Positions 18,169 through 26,333 of a DNA stretch of 64,000 nt are shown piece after piece. The notes under the pieces are model-generated. The model did not search any database. It saw nothing but the letters and a program-made list of their open reading frames with translations, and was not told the DNA's origin. The number at the start of each line of letters is the position of its first letter. The first letter of the stretch is position 1. A program made the translations under genes and the position numbers. This DNA is from Cytophagaceae bacterium. GTDB lineage: Bacteria; Bacteroidota; Bacteroidia; Cytophagales; Cytophagaceae. Where the stretch lies: contig JAGKWN010000002.1 of NCBI GenBank assembly GCA_021151805.1, positions 1-64,000 on the forward strand, written 5' to 3'.

Positions 18169-19980
18169 CTACTTCCAGAGAAAATGAACTTTATTGGTAA
18201 GAGCTTCAGCATTTTTAATTTCTTTTAAACTATATAATTTCCACATGATACCGTACAGGCACAGAGGAATAATATAGAAGAAGCCGCTGTAATGAAAGAT
18301 GGTGTAAAAGCCGATATAAATCCAGCGCATGGATTCGGGCGCTATATCTACATTGAATACAACAAACTCAATGAAGAAATAGGTGATCGGAGATTCAATA
18401 ACCGCGTAGTAAAGAATCATACATAAGCTTAATAAGGTAAACAATCCTACCAACGACATGTATTCTTTTTTCATGTAAGAAAAAGCCCTGCCGATAGCAC
18501 TTGGGTACATGATGTCTTCAGTTACTGAAACGGCGAAGATCAGGATTAAAGCCGGCGTTGCCGCAAGCAGTGCGAGCAATAGCAGAAATGGCTGCTCGAT
18601 CAATGCGATCGGGTAGATCAGTGCTGCTGTTATAAGAGCTTTATAGTAATGCTTTAAGGTGAATTTTATGGCTGATATCGGTTCTTTTGTTGTAATTCCG
18701 TAGATATTGAATGCAGCAAAAAACAACAGCAGCGAGAGGTTGAAGATATGCATGATATGTACATAGATTGGCAAGTCTGGTTCAAAGAAATACGTGAAGA
18801 ATGACCATTCGGTAGGGTCGGTATTTTCAAGTAAATGATCATTCAATGCATAGATCAGCAGACCAAATGAAAGCAGTAGTGCCAGCGATTTAACTTTGGC
18901 ATTTGAAAAGAAGAAATGATGGAACAGCGAAAAAGAGTGGCGGATCAGTTCTGTTAATTCCAGTATGGCTTCCGTGCTTGGTGCGGTAAAATTATCTGCA
19001 TGAACTTTTACCTGTCTGATTTGTGATGAAAACCCACGTCTGCTTTTTAGTACAGGGTATACAATAAAATAGCCTATGATAAAAAACAGGGATAAGAGAA
19101 TTAATATAAGGCGTATTACATCCGGTGTTTCAGTGTATCGGGTTAAGAAACTTTCAATGATCGCTGCAAATATGGTAATGGGAATGGTACCCATTAATAA
19201 CTTGAACCCATTCATGGCAGAGACCTGAAATGCCTGCAAACGTGAATACGTGCCAGGAAATACAAGTCCGCTGCCAAGCCTGATACCAGCTGCGCCGGCG
19301 AGTACCATGCCCGACATTTCTAGTGTTCCATGAAGCCATATCGTCAATGCTGAATCAACAAACAATCCTTTCTGGACAAAGTAGTATTGAAATACACCAA
19401 CCATGATTCCATTATAAAACATGATTAATATGGAACCAATACCCAGAACAAGGCCGCTCGCAAAGGTGAGGAAGTCAACTTTTACATTGTTTAAAGTAAT
19501 GCCCAGAAACATGTCGGTCTCTTTAGAAGTCTTGTACACAGCCATGGGATCCCCTTTTTCGATGTTGGCTTCGGTCATGTTTACGTATTGATCTCCAAGT
19601 ACCACACGTACGAATTCAGGATCTTTTATAGCTGAAAAAACACCAATGGATACAGCTAATACAAATACACAAAAACTCAGTGTAAGCTCTTTACGGGAAT
19701 CCCATACGATTTTGGGTAATTCTTCTTTCCAGAAAAAGATGATGTCAGACCAGCGGGAACGCCTGCTTTTATATATATTGGAGTAAACTTTTTGAGCTAA
19801 ATTATTCAAATACAAACGCACCGATCTGTTTTGATAAAACGTACGGGCATACGATAAATCGTCACTTACCTGAATGTATAAATCACTTAATTTATCCGGA
19901 TCCGAATTACCAGAAGCTAGGTGCTTTTCTAATTCTTTCCATTTTTTTTTATTTTGCTTGATAAAAAGTGATTCTTTCAT
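18169..19980 (-). CDS. SpoIIM-family (DUF95) integral membrane protein, extended
   Basis: A 603-residue polytopic membrane protein. The N-terminal half (to about 335) is the SpoIIM/DUF95 domain: a soluble helix bundle, then helices with TLNNVKVDFLTFASGLVLGIG and the conserved WLHGTLEMSGMVLAGAAG. The C-terminal half adds about six helices not found in short SpoIIM proteins. It is the first gene of the minus-strand operon, and a -7-like box lies upstream. Non-sporulating Bacteroidota use it outside sporulation, always near MoxR and RDD genes, which suggests a shared membrane function. Confidence 0.88.
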   Translation of the reverse strand: MKESLFIKQNKKKWKELEKHLASGNSDPDKLSDLYIQVSDDLSYARTFYQNRSVRLYLNNLAQKVYSNIYKSRRSRWSDIIFFWKEELPKIVWDSRKELTLSFCVFVLAVSIGVFSAIKDPEFVRVVLGDQYVNMTEANIEKGDPMAVYKTSKETDMFLGITLNNVKVDFLTFASGLVLGIGSILIMFYNGIMVGVFQYYFVQKGLFVDSALTIWLHGTLEMSGMVLAGAAGIRLGSGLVFPGTYSRLQAFQVSAMNGFKLLMGTIPITIFAAIIESFLTRYTETPDVIRLILILLSLFFIIGYFIVYPVLKSRRGFSSQIRQVKVHADNFTAPSTEAILELTELIRHSFSLFHHFFFSNAKVKSLALLLSFGLLIYALNDHLLENTDPTEWSFFTYFFEPDLPIYVHIMHIFNLSLLLFFAAFNIYGITTKEPISAIKFTLKHYYKALITAALIYPIALIEQPFLLLLALLAATPALILIFAVSVTEDIMYPSAIGRAFSYMKKEYMSLVGLFTLLSLCMILYYAVIESPITYFFIEFVVFNVDIAPESMRWIYIGFYTIFHYSGFFYIIPLCLYGIMWKLYSLKEIKNAEALTNKVHFLWK

Positions 19981-20031
19981 TTAAAAACTACTAAATTCAA
20001 ACGATATATAATTATACTTGAAAATTAACTG

Positions 20032-20039
20032 CAAAAGTA
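20032..20039 (-). promoter_or_regulatory. Putative -7 element of the SpoIIM-MoxR operon
   Basis: Reads TACTTTTG on the minus strand, matching TAnnTTTG, about 52 bases before the SpoIIM start. No -33 TTG is seen at the expected spacing. Confidence 0.4.
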
Positions 20040-20115
20040 AATCTCTCAATAGTAGATAAACATTTTAAAATAGCAAAATGATTAACCATATAAAAATAAT
20101 AAAATTTCATTTGTT

Positions 20116-20832
20116 ATGTCAAAGATAGAGATACAAACAACACAAAATGTAGCAATCGATTATGAAGCAGGTTCTTTGATGGACCGGATTATTGGCTGTA
20201 TACTTGATTTTGTTGTAGTTGCTATTTCAAGTCTGGTTCTGGGGTTGTTGCTCATGTCAATTACTGGTAGTGAAATGCTGGCTATCATATTGGTTATGCC
20301 AATAACGATTTTCTATAGTCTTGTTCTTGAGGTGTTTAATAATGGTAAAACACTTGGTAAAATGGCCATGGGCTTGCAGGTAGTACGTCTTGACGGACAA
20401 GAGGCGCGCTTGAATGATTTTCTTACCCGTTGGGTATTCAGAAGTATTGATATTACCGGTACATTCGGAACCTTAGCTGTGATCATGGTTACGGTTACAA
20501 AAAATCATCAGCGTTTGGGCGATTTTGTGGCTAACACGGTTGTGATCAAAACCAAACCAACCTATGCAATAGATCTGGAGAATGTATTGAAAAAGAAAAG
20601 TGCCGAAGGGTATGAGCCTGTTTATCCACAATCACTGCGGTTTACCGAAGACCAGATGCTCATCTTAAAAAGCGGTATAGATCGTTATCAGAAATATCCG
20701 AATGAAGCACATACTGAAGTGATTAAAACATTGAGTAAGCAGGTGGCCATTAAAATGGAAATTCCTGAACCTAAAAAGAAACTCGATTTTTTAAAACAGG
20801 TATTGAAAGACTACGTTATTCTAACGAGATAA
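20116..20832 (+). CDS. RDD family membrane protein
   Basis: A 238-residue protein whose first 150 residues form an RDD domain. Seen are a helix with the RDD-type MDRIIGCILDFVVV, a central GKTLGKMAMGLQVVRLDG and a third segment ending HQRLGDFVANTVVIK. A soluble tail of about 85 residues follows. It is divergent from the SpoIIM operon by 135 bases. RDD and SpoIIM genes are commonly adjacent, so this gene probably belongs to the same functional system. Transport activity has been reported for some RDD proteins but nothing here indicates a substrate. Confidence 0.9.
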   Translation: MSKIEIQTTQNVAIDYEAGSLMDRIIGCILDFVVVAISSLVLGLLLMSITGSEMLAIILVMPITIFYSLVLEVFNNGKTLGKMAMGLQVVRLDGQEARLNDFLTRWVFRSIDITGTFGTLAVIMVTVTKNHQRLGDFVANTVVIKTKPTYAIDLENVLKKKSAEGYEPVYPQSLRFTEDQMLILKSGIDRYQKYPNEAHTEVIKTLSKQVAIKMEIPEPKKKLDFLKQVLKDYVILTR

Positions 20833-20878
20833 TAAATTGTTTTCTAATACGTTGTAAGTTCTGTCAGATTTTCTTCCC

Positions 20879-21382
20879 ATGTTTCAGAAAAACATAACAG
20901 CGATCGTATTCTTTATCTGCATTTCATTGTGTTCTACAGTGTCGGCCCAGATTGATACGGTACGTATCAATGTAGATGGCTTAACGTGTTCCAGTTGTTC
21001 AAAAGCTGTTGAACAGAAACTGCTGCAGGTATTTTTTGTAAAGTCTGTGGTTATGAATTTAAATCGGAACGAAGCCACGGTATTGATTGATTTCTCACAA
21101 CAGATAGACTGGAATGTATTGGCAAAAGCTGTTTACGATGCAGGCTTTTCCGTTGGTTCATTTAAAGTGCCTGCATGTTATAAACTGAAAAATAAGTTTA
21201 ATGGCGGTGATTGTTCGACTCAGTATATATATATACATGAAGCAGTTCCGGTTCCGGTACAAGACACGTATACACTGGTAGGGAAATTTTTCATGGATAA
21301 AAAATCGTATGCCAACTGGAAGAAAAGTCGCCCGGAAATTGCATCAAAGGTATATGCTACTACTGTTTACTACTATTATTGA
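20879..21382 (+). CDS. Secreted heavy-metal-associated (HMA) domain protein
   Basis: A 167-residue exported protein with a signal peptide (MFQKNITAIVFFICISLCSTVSAQ, seen in part) and an HMA domain. The metal site is GLTCSSCSKAVEQ (CxxC), which usually binds Cu(I) or a similar soft metal. A C-terminal extension of about 70 residues contains two further Cys and ends in a Tyr-rich tail. It is unusual in being outside the cytoplasm rather than a cytoplasmic chaperone or P-type ATPase domain. Its TGA overlaps the ATG of the next gene (TGATG), an outer-membrane barrel, suggesting a two-component metal uptake or sensing pair. Confidence 0.85.
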   Translation: MFQKNITAIVFFICISLCSTVSAQIDTVRINVDGLTCSSCSKAVEQKLLQVFFVKSVVMNLNRNEATVLIDFSQQIDWNVLAKAVYDAGFSVGSFKVPACYKLKNKFNGGDCSTQYIYIHEAVPVPVQDTYTLVGKFFMDKKSYANWKKSRPEIASKVYATTVYYYY

Positions 21383-22353
21383 TGCGCACAACAATTCTCT
21401 GCGGTCTGTTTCTTATTCTGTTCCGGCTAACGGCAACGGCACAGGAACTTTTTCCGCACGCAGAACCTGCATCTACAGTACCTAAAGGGATTTCCGGTTT
21501 CCGATTCTTCTATGACCGGTATAAAGAGCAATCTTCAGCCCGGATTAAGGAAAGCTATCACTTGCGCTATATGCTGGGGATCACGTCTAAATGGACAGTC
21601 ATGTCTACGCTAGGTATTTCCAATCACCATTACAATACATTTCCTACAGATATCCTGAAGTATTTCTTCAACCATCATTTAAAAACCTATCCACCGGCAG
21701 GCTTTGCTGTAGAAGGAATCAATGTATACAGCAAATACCGTTTCCTGACGATGGACAACTATCACAGGCATTTAAGAATGGCTGTTTTTGCGCAGGGAAA
21801 TAAATCGTTTGTCGCGCATGACTCTGCAGAACCCTCGTTAATGAATGACAACTCCGGGTACGGTGGTGGCATCATTACCACGTTTTTGATTGAGCGTTTG
21901 GGAACTTCATTAACAGCAGGGTATATTCATCCGCTGTTATATACCCAAAAGGATATTGATATCCGGTTTCAGTCAGGAGATGCTTTATATCTGGAGTTTT
22001 CTACCGGGTATCGGGTATGGCCATTAGAATATGAAAAATATTCAGACCTGAATATAAATCTGTATGCGGAATTTACCTGGAAACAATATGGGAAAGCCGT
22101 TGTACAGCAGAATGGCCAAACGATTGACTTTGCACAATATGCAGTCTTAAATCCGTACACGTATAAAGAACTGATTGGTGGTTCTTATGTTGATGGCCGG
22201 TTTTCGGTCCAGTTCATCAGCAATTCAAACAGCCGTATTGATCTGGGGGTTACGCTGGCTTTGAAGAACAGATCCTATAATTACTGGGCACCGATGTTTT
22301 CTTTGCAATATCAAACGTATCTCTACGGTAAAAAGAAGAGTAGGAAGAAGTAA
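21382..22353 (+). CDS. Outer-membrane barrel-like protein coupled to HMA protein
   Basis: About 323 residues from the ATG at 21382 (a TTG just before it is less likely). A signal peptide (MRTTILCGLFLILFRLTATAQ, seen in part) precedes a Tyr- and aromatic-rich sequence with alternating hydrophobic strands and the C-terminal pattern of a beta-barrel (FSLQYQTYLYG). No family is recognised with confidence. The tight coupling with a secreted HMA protein suggests a role in metal handling at the outer membrane; this is inference from context. Confidence 0.7.
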   Translation: MRTTILCGLFLILFRLTATAQELFPHAEPASTVPKGISGFRFFYDRYKEQSSARIKESYHLRYMLGITSKWTVMSTLGISNHHYNTFPTDILKYFFNHHLKTYPPAGFAVEGINVYSKYRFLTMDNYHRHLRMAVFAQGNKSFVAHDSAEPSLMNDNSGYGGGIITTFLIERLGTSLTAGYIHPLLYTQKDIDIRFQSGDALYLEFSTGYRVWPLEYEKYSDLNINLYAEFTWKQYGKAVVQQNGQTIDFAQYAVLNPYTYKELIGGSYVDGRFSVQFISNSNSRIDLGVTLALKNRSYNYWAPMFSLQYQTYLYGKKKSRKK

Positions 22354-22356
22354 GGA

Positions 22357-22686
22357 TTATTCTGTAATCAGTGCTTCATCTTTTTTTAGTTGAATATCCA
22401 GCCAGAAGGTTCCGAAGGGAATTAAGGAAGCGATAAAGGCTGTGATTGATTTTTTATTATCCCAGTTTAGATACTTTTTTCCTAACAAAATAGCAGCAAC
22501 AAACAGCATGAATAAAACGCCGTGTCCCATGCCCAGATGCTTTATTCCAGCCTGTACATCCATGTTGGTTGTTCTTTTAAGAATGGATAAAACCAGCAGT
22601 ACCAGGTAGGAGATACCCTCTACAACGCCGATATAACGGATGGTTTTGGATAGATTTCTTTTGGAGGAAGCGTTCATTTCTGACAT
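22357..22686 (-). CDS. DUF3817 small membrane protein
   Basis: A 109-residue protein with three membrane helices. The DUF3817 pattern is visible: RYIGVVEGISYLVLL, then GMGHGVLFMLFV and FIASLIPFGTFWLD. The His in HLGMGHG and the FGTFWLD ending are typical of the family. Its function is unknown. It is convergent with the barrel gene by three bases and divergent from the pigment cluster. Confidence 0.85.
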   Translation of the reverse strand: MSEMNASSKRNLSKTIRYIGVVEGISYLVLLVLSILKRTTNMDVQAGIKHLGMGHGVLFMLFVAAILLGKKYLNWDNKKSITAFIASLIPFGTFWLDIQLKKDEALITE

Positions 22687-22838
22687 AATTAGACAATCTG
22701 TTTATGTTGTAAAGGTATTTCTTTTTGCTATTCTGTGCTAACATTAAACCGCTTGATTTTGAACCCTGCAGCAGTTTTTTTTATTCGAGTAATCAAATGC
22801 GTATATTCGCTTTGCAGGAGTGTATTCGTCCCTTTGTT

Positions 22839-24518
22839 ATGTTTAAATCAATCGCTAAAAAAATCCTTAAAATAAGTCTGTATGTTTTTCTGCTGATAGC
22901 TGTTTTGTCAGGTGTTTTTTTGTGGCTGGTATCTCTTTCGGAGCCAGTAATTAAAGATGAAGCTGCTTACGCAACATTAAAAAAGGATTCCATTGCAAAC
23001 GGCTGGGTAGTAGGGAAGAACTGGCTTCATAGAAATGAATATGGCCTGTATGAAATGTATGTGGAAGGGAAACCTTTTGAGCGCGGATATGTCAATGGAT
23101 TACTATCACAGGAATTGGTGGTACGCCAGGAAGATTATTTTGTAAATCGTTTGAATGCGTTGATCCCATCCAGGCTTTATCAGTTTTTTTTGAAGCAGGT
23201 AGTTGTCTGGCTGAATAAGGATCTGGATGAAAACATTGCGGAAGAAAATAAAGAGGAAATTTATGGTGTCTCCAGGTTTGCCAGCCCGCGTTATGATTAT
23301 ATAGCTCCTGCCTATCAGCGTATGCTGAATTACCATGGCGCCCATGATATTGGCCACGCCATGCAAAACATGAATTTAGTTGCGTGTTCTTCTTACGGTG
23401 TATGGAATTCGTATACAGCAGACAGCAGCTTGCTGATCGCACGTAATTTTGATTTTTATGCCGGCGATGATTTTTCCAAAGAGCGTATCATCTTATTTAT
23501 CAATCCAGATAAAGGATATAAACAAATGCTTGTAACCTGGGGAGGCTTTACAGGTGTGGCATCCGGGATGAATGAACATGGTTTAACGGTAACATTAAAC
23601 GCCGCACCTTCTGTATTACCTTCCAATACTGCTACTCCGGTAACCCTGATCTCAAGGCAGATTCTGCAGTATGCAAAAAATATTGATGAAGCATTTGCCA
23701 TTGCTTCAAAAGCAAAATCATTTGTTTCCGAATCTTTTTTAATCGGTTCCGCACTGGATCATAAAGCCGTGCTGATTGAAAAAACACCGGATACAACCAT
23801 TCTATATACTTCTCCGCGTGCTGAAATATTAAGTACCAATCATTTCCAAAGTCCGTATTTTCTGAAAGATCCTGTGAACATCAAACACATGAATGAAAGC
23901 GCTACGGTTGAACGTTACAAACGTCTGCAGCAGGTGATGGATCAGGTGCCGGTAAAAACTCCGCAAACATCTGTAGATATTTTAAGAAACAGAAAAGGAT
24001 GGAATGATAGAAATATCGGACTCTCGAATGAAAATACCATTAACCAGTTGGTGGCGCACCATTCCATTGTGTTTTTACCGGAACAGCAATTGGTTTGGGT
24101 TTCTACCAATCCATACCAGCTGGGGGCATTTGTATGTTATGATCTGAAGAAGATCTTTTCTGATACATTTTCTATCCGCGATCATAAGTTTGTGTATGAA
24201 GAAAGCAGAACCATTGCTGCTGATACGTTTTTAACGACCGATGAATACCAGCGTTATGTATTGTATAAAAGCAGGCTGCAGAAATTTCAAAGCACCTCGT
24301 ACGAACTTCCTGTTAGTGATCATGAATTAGCTGCGTTCGAACAATCAAATCCTGAATATTTTGAAACACATTTGCAGATTGGACAATATTATCTGGCGCA
24401 TGAAAATTATGCAACAGCATTGAAATATTTTAAACAGGCAAAATCCAAAACGATCCCTCGCAAAGAAGACCGGGATAAAATTGATTCCTTCATTCAAACC
24501 TGTACAAAGAATTTATGA
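22839..24518 (+). CDS. C45-type NTN hydrolase/acyltransferase, first gene of pigment cluster
   Basis: About 559 residues from ATG 22839, chosen because a membrane anchor follows at once (ILKISLYVFLLIAVLSGVFLW). An upstream frame to 22725 is open but adds non-signal-like residues. The central domain resembles the C45 acyl-CoA:6-aminopenicillanate acyltransferase family. Cys183 in NLVACSSYGVW would become the N-terminal nucleophile after self-cleavage, with IARNFDFY and GMNEHGLTVTLNA as supporting motifs. The C-terminus has a TPR-like segment. Related genes occur in flexirubin clusters. A role in making or breaking the ester or amide link of the pigment is plausible but unproven. It overlaps acpS by four bases. 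Confidence 0.75.
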   Translation: MFKSIAKKILKISLYVFLLIAVLSGVFLWLVSLSEPVIKDEAAYATLKKDSIANGWVVGKNWLHRNEYGLYEMYVEGKPFERGYVNGLLSQELVVRQEDYFVNRLNALIPSRLYQFFLKQVVVWLNKDLDENIAEENKEEIYGVSRFASPRYDYIAPAYQRMLNYHGAHDIGHAMQNMNLVACSSYGVWNSYTADSSLLIARNFDFYAGDDFSKERIILFINPDKGYKQMLVTWGGFTGVASGMNEHGLTVTLNAAPSVLPSNTATPVTLISRQILQYAKNIDEAFAIASKAKSFVSESFLIGSALDHKAVLIEKTPDTTILYTSPRAEILSTNHFQSPYFLKDPVNIKHMNESATVERYKRLQQVMDQVPVKTPQTSVDILRNRKGWNDRNIGLSNENTINQLVAHHSIVFLPEQQLVWVSTNPYQLGAFVCYDLKKIFSDTFSIRDHKFVYEESRTIAADTFLTTDEYQRYVLYKSRLQKFQSTSYELPVSDHELAAFEQSNPEYFETHLQIGQYYLAHENYATALKYFKQAKSKTIPRKEDRDKIDSFIQTCTKNL

Positions 24519-24898
24519 ATGTAGGTGTAGGGGTTGATATTGTTGATATTGAGCGTATGCGCCAACGCATCGACGCAGAGACTGGTTTCAGAGAACTGGT
24601 TTTTTCTCCGGAAGAAATTGCTTATTGTGAGAAGAAAGCCAATCGCTATGAGTCTTATGCAGCACGCTTTGCCGCAAAAGAAGCCTTGCTGAAGGCGGTA
24701 GGTACAGGAATCGATTTTACACAGGATATGAAAGCATTCAGTATTCATAACGAAGAGAACGGGAAACCTTATTTCAAACGCAGTGAATCGTTGGATAATT
24801 TCCTGCAGCAACATTTTACCGGCGAACTGGAAATACAGGTAAGTCTTTCACACAGCAGGCAGCAAGCCATAGCATTTGTATTAATTAATCGGAAATAA
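24515..24898 (+). CDS. acpS: Holo-ACP synthase (4'-phosphopantetheinyl transferase)
   Basis: A 127-residue AcpS-type enzyme that moves 4'-phosphopantetheine from CoA to the conserved Ser of carrier proteins. Metal-binding and catalytic motifs are clear: VGVDIVDIERM near the N-terminus and RFAAKEALLKAVGTG in the middle, then VSLSHSRQQAIAF. It overlaps the C45 gene and abuts the ligase gene, so it is embedded in the pigment operon and probably serves its carrier protein at 33314. Whether a second, housekeeping AcpS exists lies outside the window. Confidence 0.93.
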   Translation: MNVGVGVDIVDIERMRQRIDAETGFRELVFSPEEIAYCEKKANRYESYAARFAAKEALLKAVGTGIDFTQDMKAFSIHNEENGKPYFKRSESLDNFLQQHFTGELEIQVSLSHSRQQAIAFVLINRK

Positions 24899-26182
24899 AT
24901 GAATATTTCTTTTCAGACAGAAGCACAGATCCGCCACACACAGGATGAATTGCTGCAGCAACAGATACAGTATCTGGCAGAAGAATCTCCGTATTACAAA
25001 CGTATTTTCAAAGAACATAGCATTGATCCGGCATCGATCAAATCAATCGCTGATCTGAAGAAACTTCCGTTCACTTCGAAAGAAGATCTGAATCAATATT
25101 ACCCCGAGCTTTTGTGTATAGAAGAGCAAGCCATTGCCGACACCGTAGTTACTTCCGGGACTTTAGGCGAGCCGATTCCGTTTCATTTATCTGAAAATGA
25201 TCTGACACGTCTTGCGCACAATGAATATTTATCTCTTTCCATCGCCGGCGTTACAGCAGCAGATAAAGTACAGCTTTCCGCCACCATGGATAAATTGTTC
25301 ATGGCTGGTATTGCTTACTACATGGGGCTTCGTAAAATCGGCGCTGCCGTGATCCGTGTTGGTCCGGGTGCGCCGGAATTGCAATGGAATACAATCAAAC
25401 GGTTTTCGCCGACTGTTTTTATCGGTGTCCCGTCCTTTATCATAAAATTGCTTGATTATGCAGATGCTCATCACATTGATGCAAAAAGCACATCGGTAAA
25501 ACGCATCATCTGCATTGGCGAATCGATCCGCAACGAAGATTTCTCCCTGAATAATCTTGGTAAACGCATCGTGGAGCGTTGGCCGGTTTCGCTGCATTCT
25601 ACCTATGCATCTACAGAAATGAGTACCGCCTTTACCGAATGTGAAGCAGGCAAAGGAGGCCATCAGTTGCATGAGTTGATTATTACAGAGTGCATCGATG
25701 ATGATGGTAACACCGTTCAGGAAGGGGAGAGCGGAGAGTTGGTGATTACCACCCTGGGCGTGGAATCGATGCCTTTACTACGTTTTAAAACCGGTGACCT
25801 GTGCCGTATTTATTCCGAACCTTGTTCTTGCGGAAGACATACAAAACGTGTCGGACCGATTTTAGGCAGGAAGAAGCAAATGATCAAATTTAAAGGCACA
25901 ACCTTGTACCCGCCTGCTTTAAGCGAAATCCTGAATGAAATTTCCTGCATCAAATCGTATTATACGGAAGTGTATCACAATGAACTTGGTCTGGACATGA
26001 TTCGTGTGCACGTGGCCTGCAAGGAAGAAAACGAGGAAAACGATAAAATAATCAAGGATCATTTCAAGGCCAAGATCCGGGTTACACCGGAAGTGGTGTA
26101 TGAAAAGCTCGAATACGTCGATAAAATCCGGAACAGCCTGAACTTCAGGAAACCAGTAGATTTTATGGATAATCGTAAATAA
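24899..26182 (+). CDS. PaaK-like aryl-CoA/ACP ligase
   Basis: A 427-residue adenylate-forming enzyme of the phenylacetate-CoA ligase family. The Thr/Ser/Gly-rich phosphate loop is TVVTSGTLGEPIPF. The Tyr-rich A5 region is HSTYASTEMSTAFTE, and LLRFKTGDLC is the A7 motif. A small CxCG site (EPCSCGRHTKRVG) and the C-terminal GRKKQMIKFKG complete the set. By context it should activate the cinnamic-type acid made by the downstream ammonia-lyase as a thioester for loading on the carrier protein. It starts on the base after the acpS stop. Confidence 0.87.
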   Translation: MNISFQTEAQIRHTQDELLQQQIQYLAEESPYYKRIFKEHSIDPASIKSIADLKKLPFTSKEDLNQYYPELLCIEEQAIADTVVTSGTLGEPIPFHLSENDLTRLAHNEYLSLSIAGVTAADKVQLSATMDKLFMAGIAYYMGLRKIGAAVIRVGPGAPELQWNTIKRFSPTVFIGVPSFIIKLLDYADAHHIDAKSTSVKRIICIGESIRNEDFSLNNLGKRIVERWPVSLHSTYASTEMSTAFTECEAGKGGHQLHELIITECIDDDGNTVQEGESGELVITTLGVESMPLLRFKTGDLCRIYSEPCSCGRHTKRVGPILGRKKQMIKFKGTTLYPPALSEILNEISCIKSYYTEVYHNELGLDMIRVHVACKEENEENDKIIKDHFKAKIRVTPEVVYEKLEYVDKIRNSLNFRKPVDFMDNRK

Positions 26183-26301
26183 TTCAGAATGAAAGATTTT
26201 CCGGATTAATAAGCTTAAAACAAGCTTCAGAATCTATTTTTTCAATAGGGTTGCATCCGGATTGTTTATGCACAAAATCTGCAAATGTGCCAACAAAGTT
26301 A

Positions 26302-26309
26302 TACTTTTG
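26302..26309 (+). promoter_or_regulatory. Putative internal promoter -7 element before the ammonia-lyase
   Basis: TACTTTTG matches TAnnTTTG, 25 bases before the ATG, inside the largest gap (151 bp) of the cluster. No -33 TTG at the right spacing. It could let the lyase and later genes be transcribed separately. Confidence 0.45.
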
Positions 26310-26333
26310 TGGATTAAGCATATATAAGTTTTA

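Noticed and set aside
24899..26182. Phenylacetate degradation operon
   Set aside because: Only the PaaK-like ligase is present; no paaABCDE-type genes.
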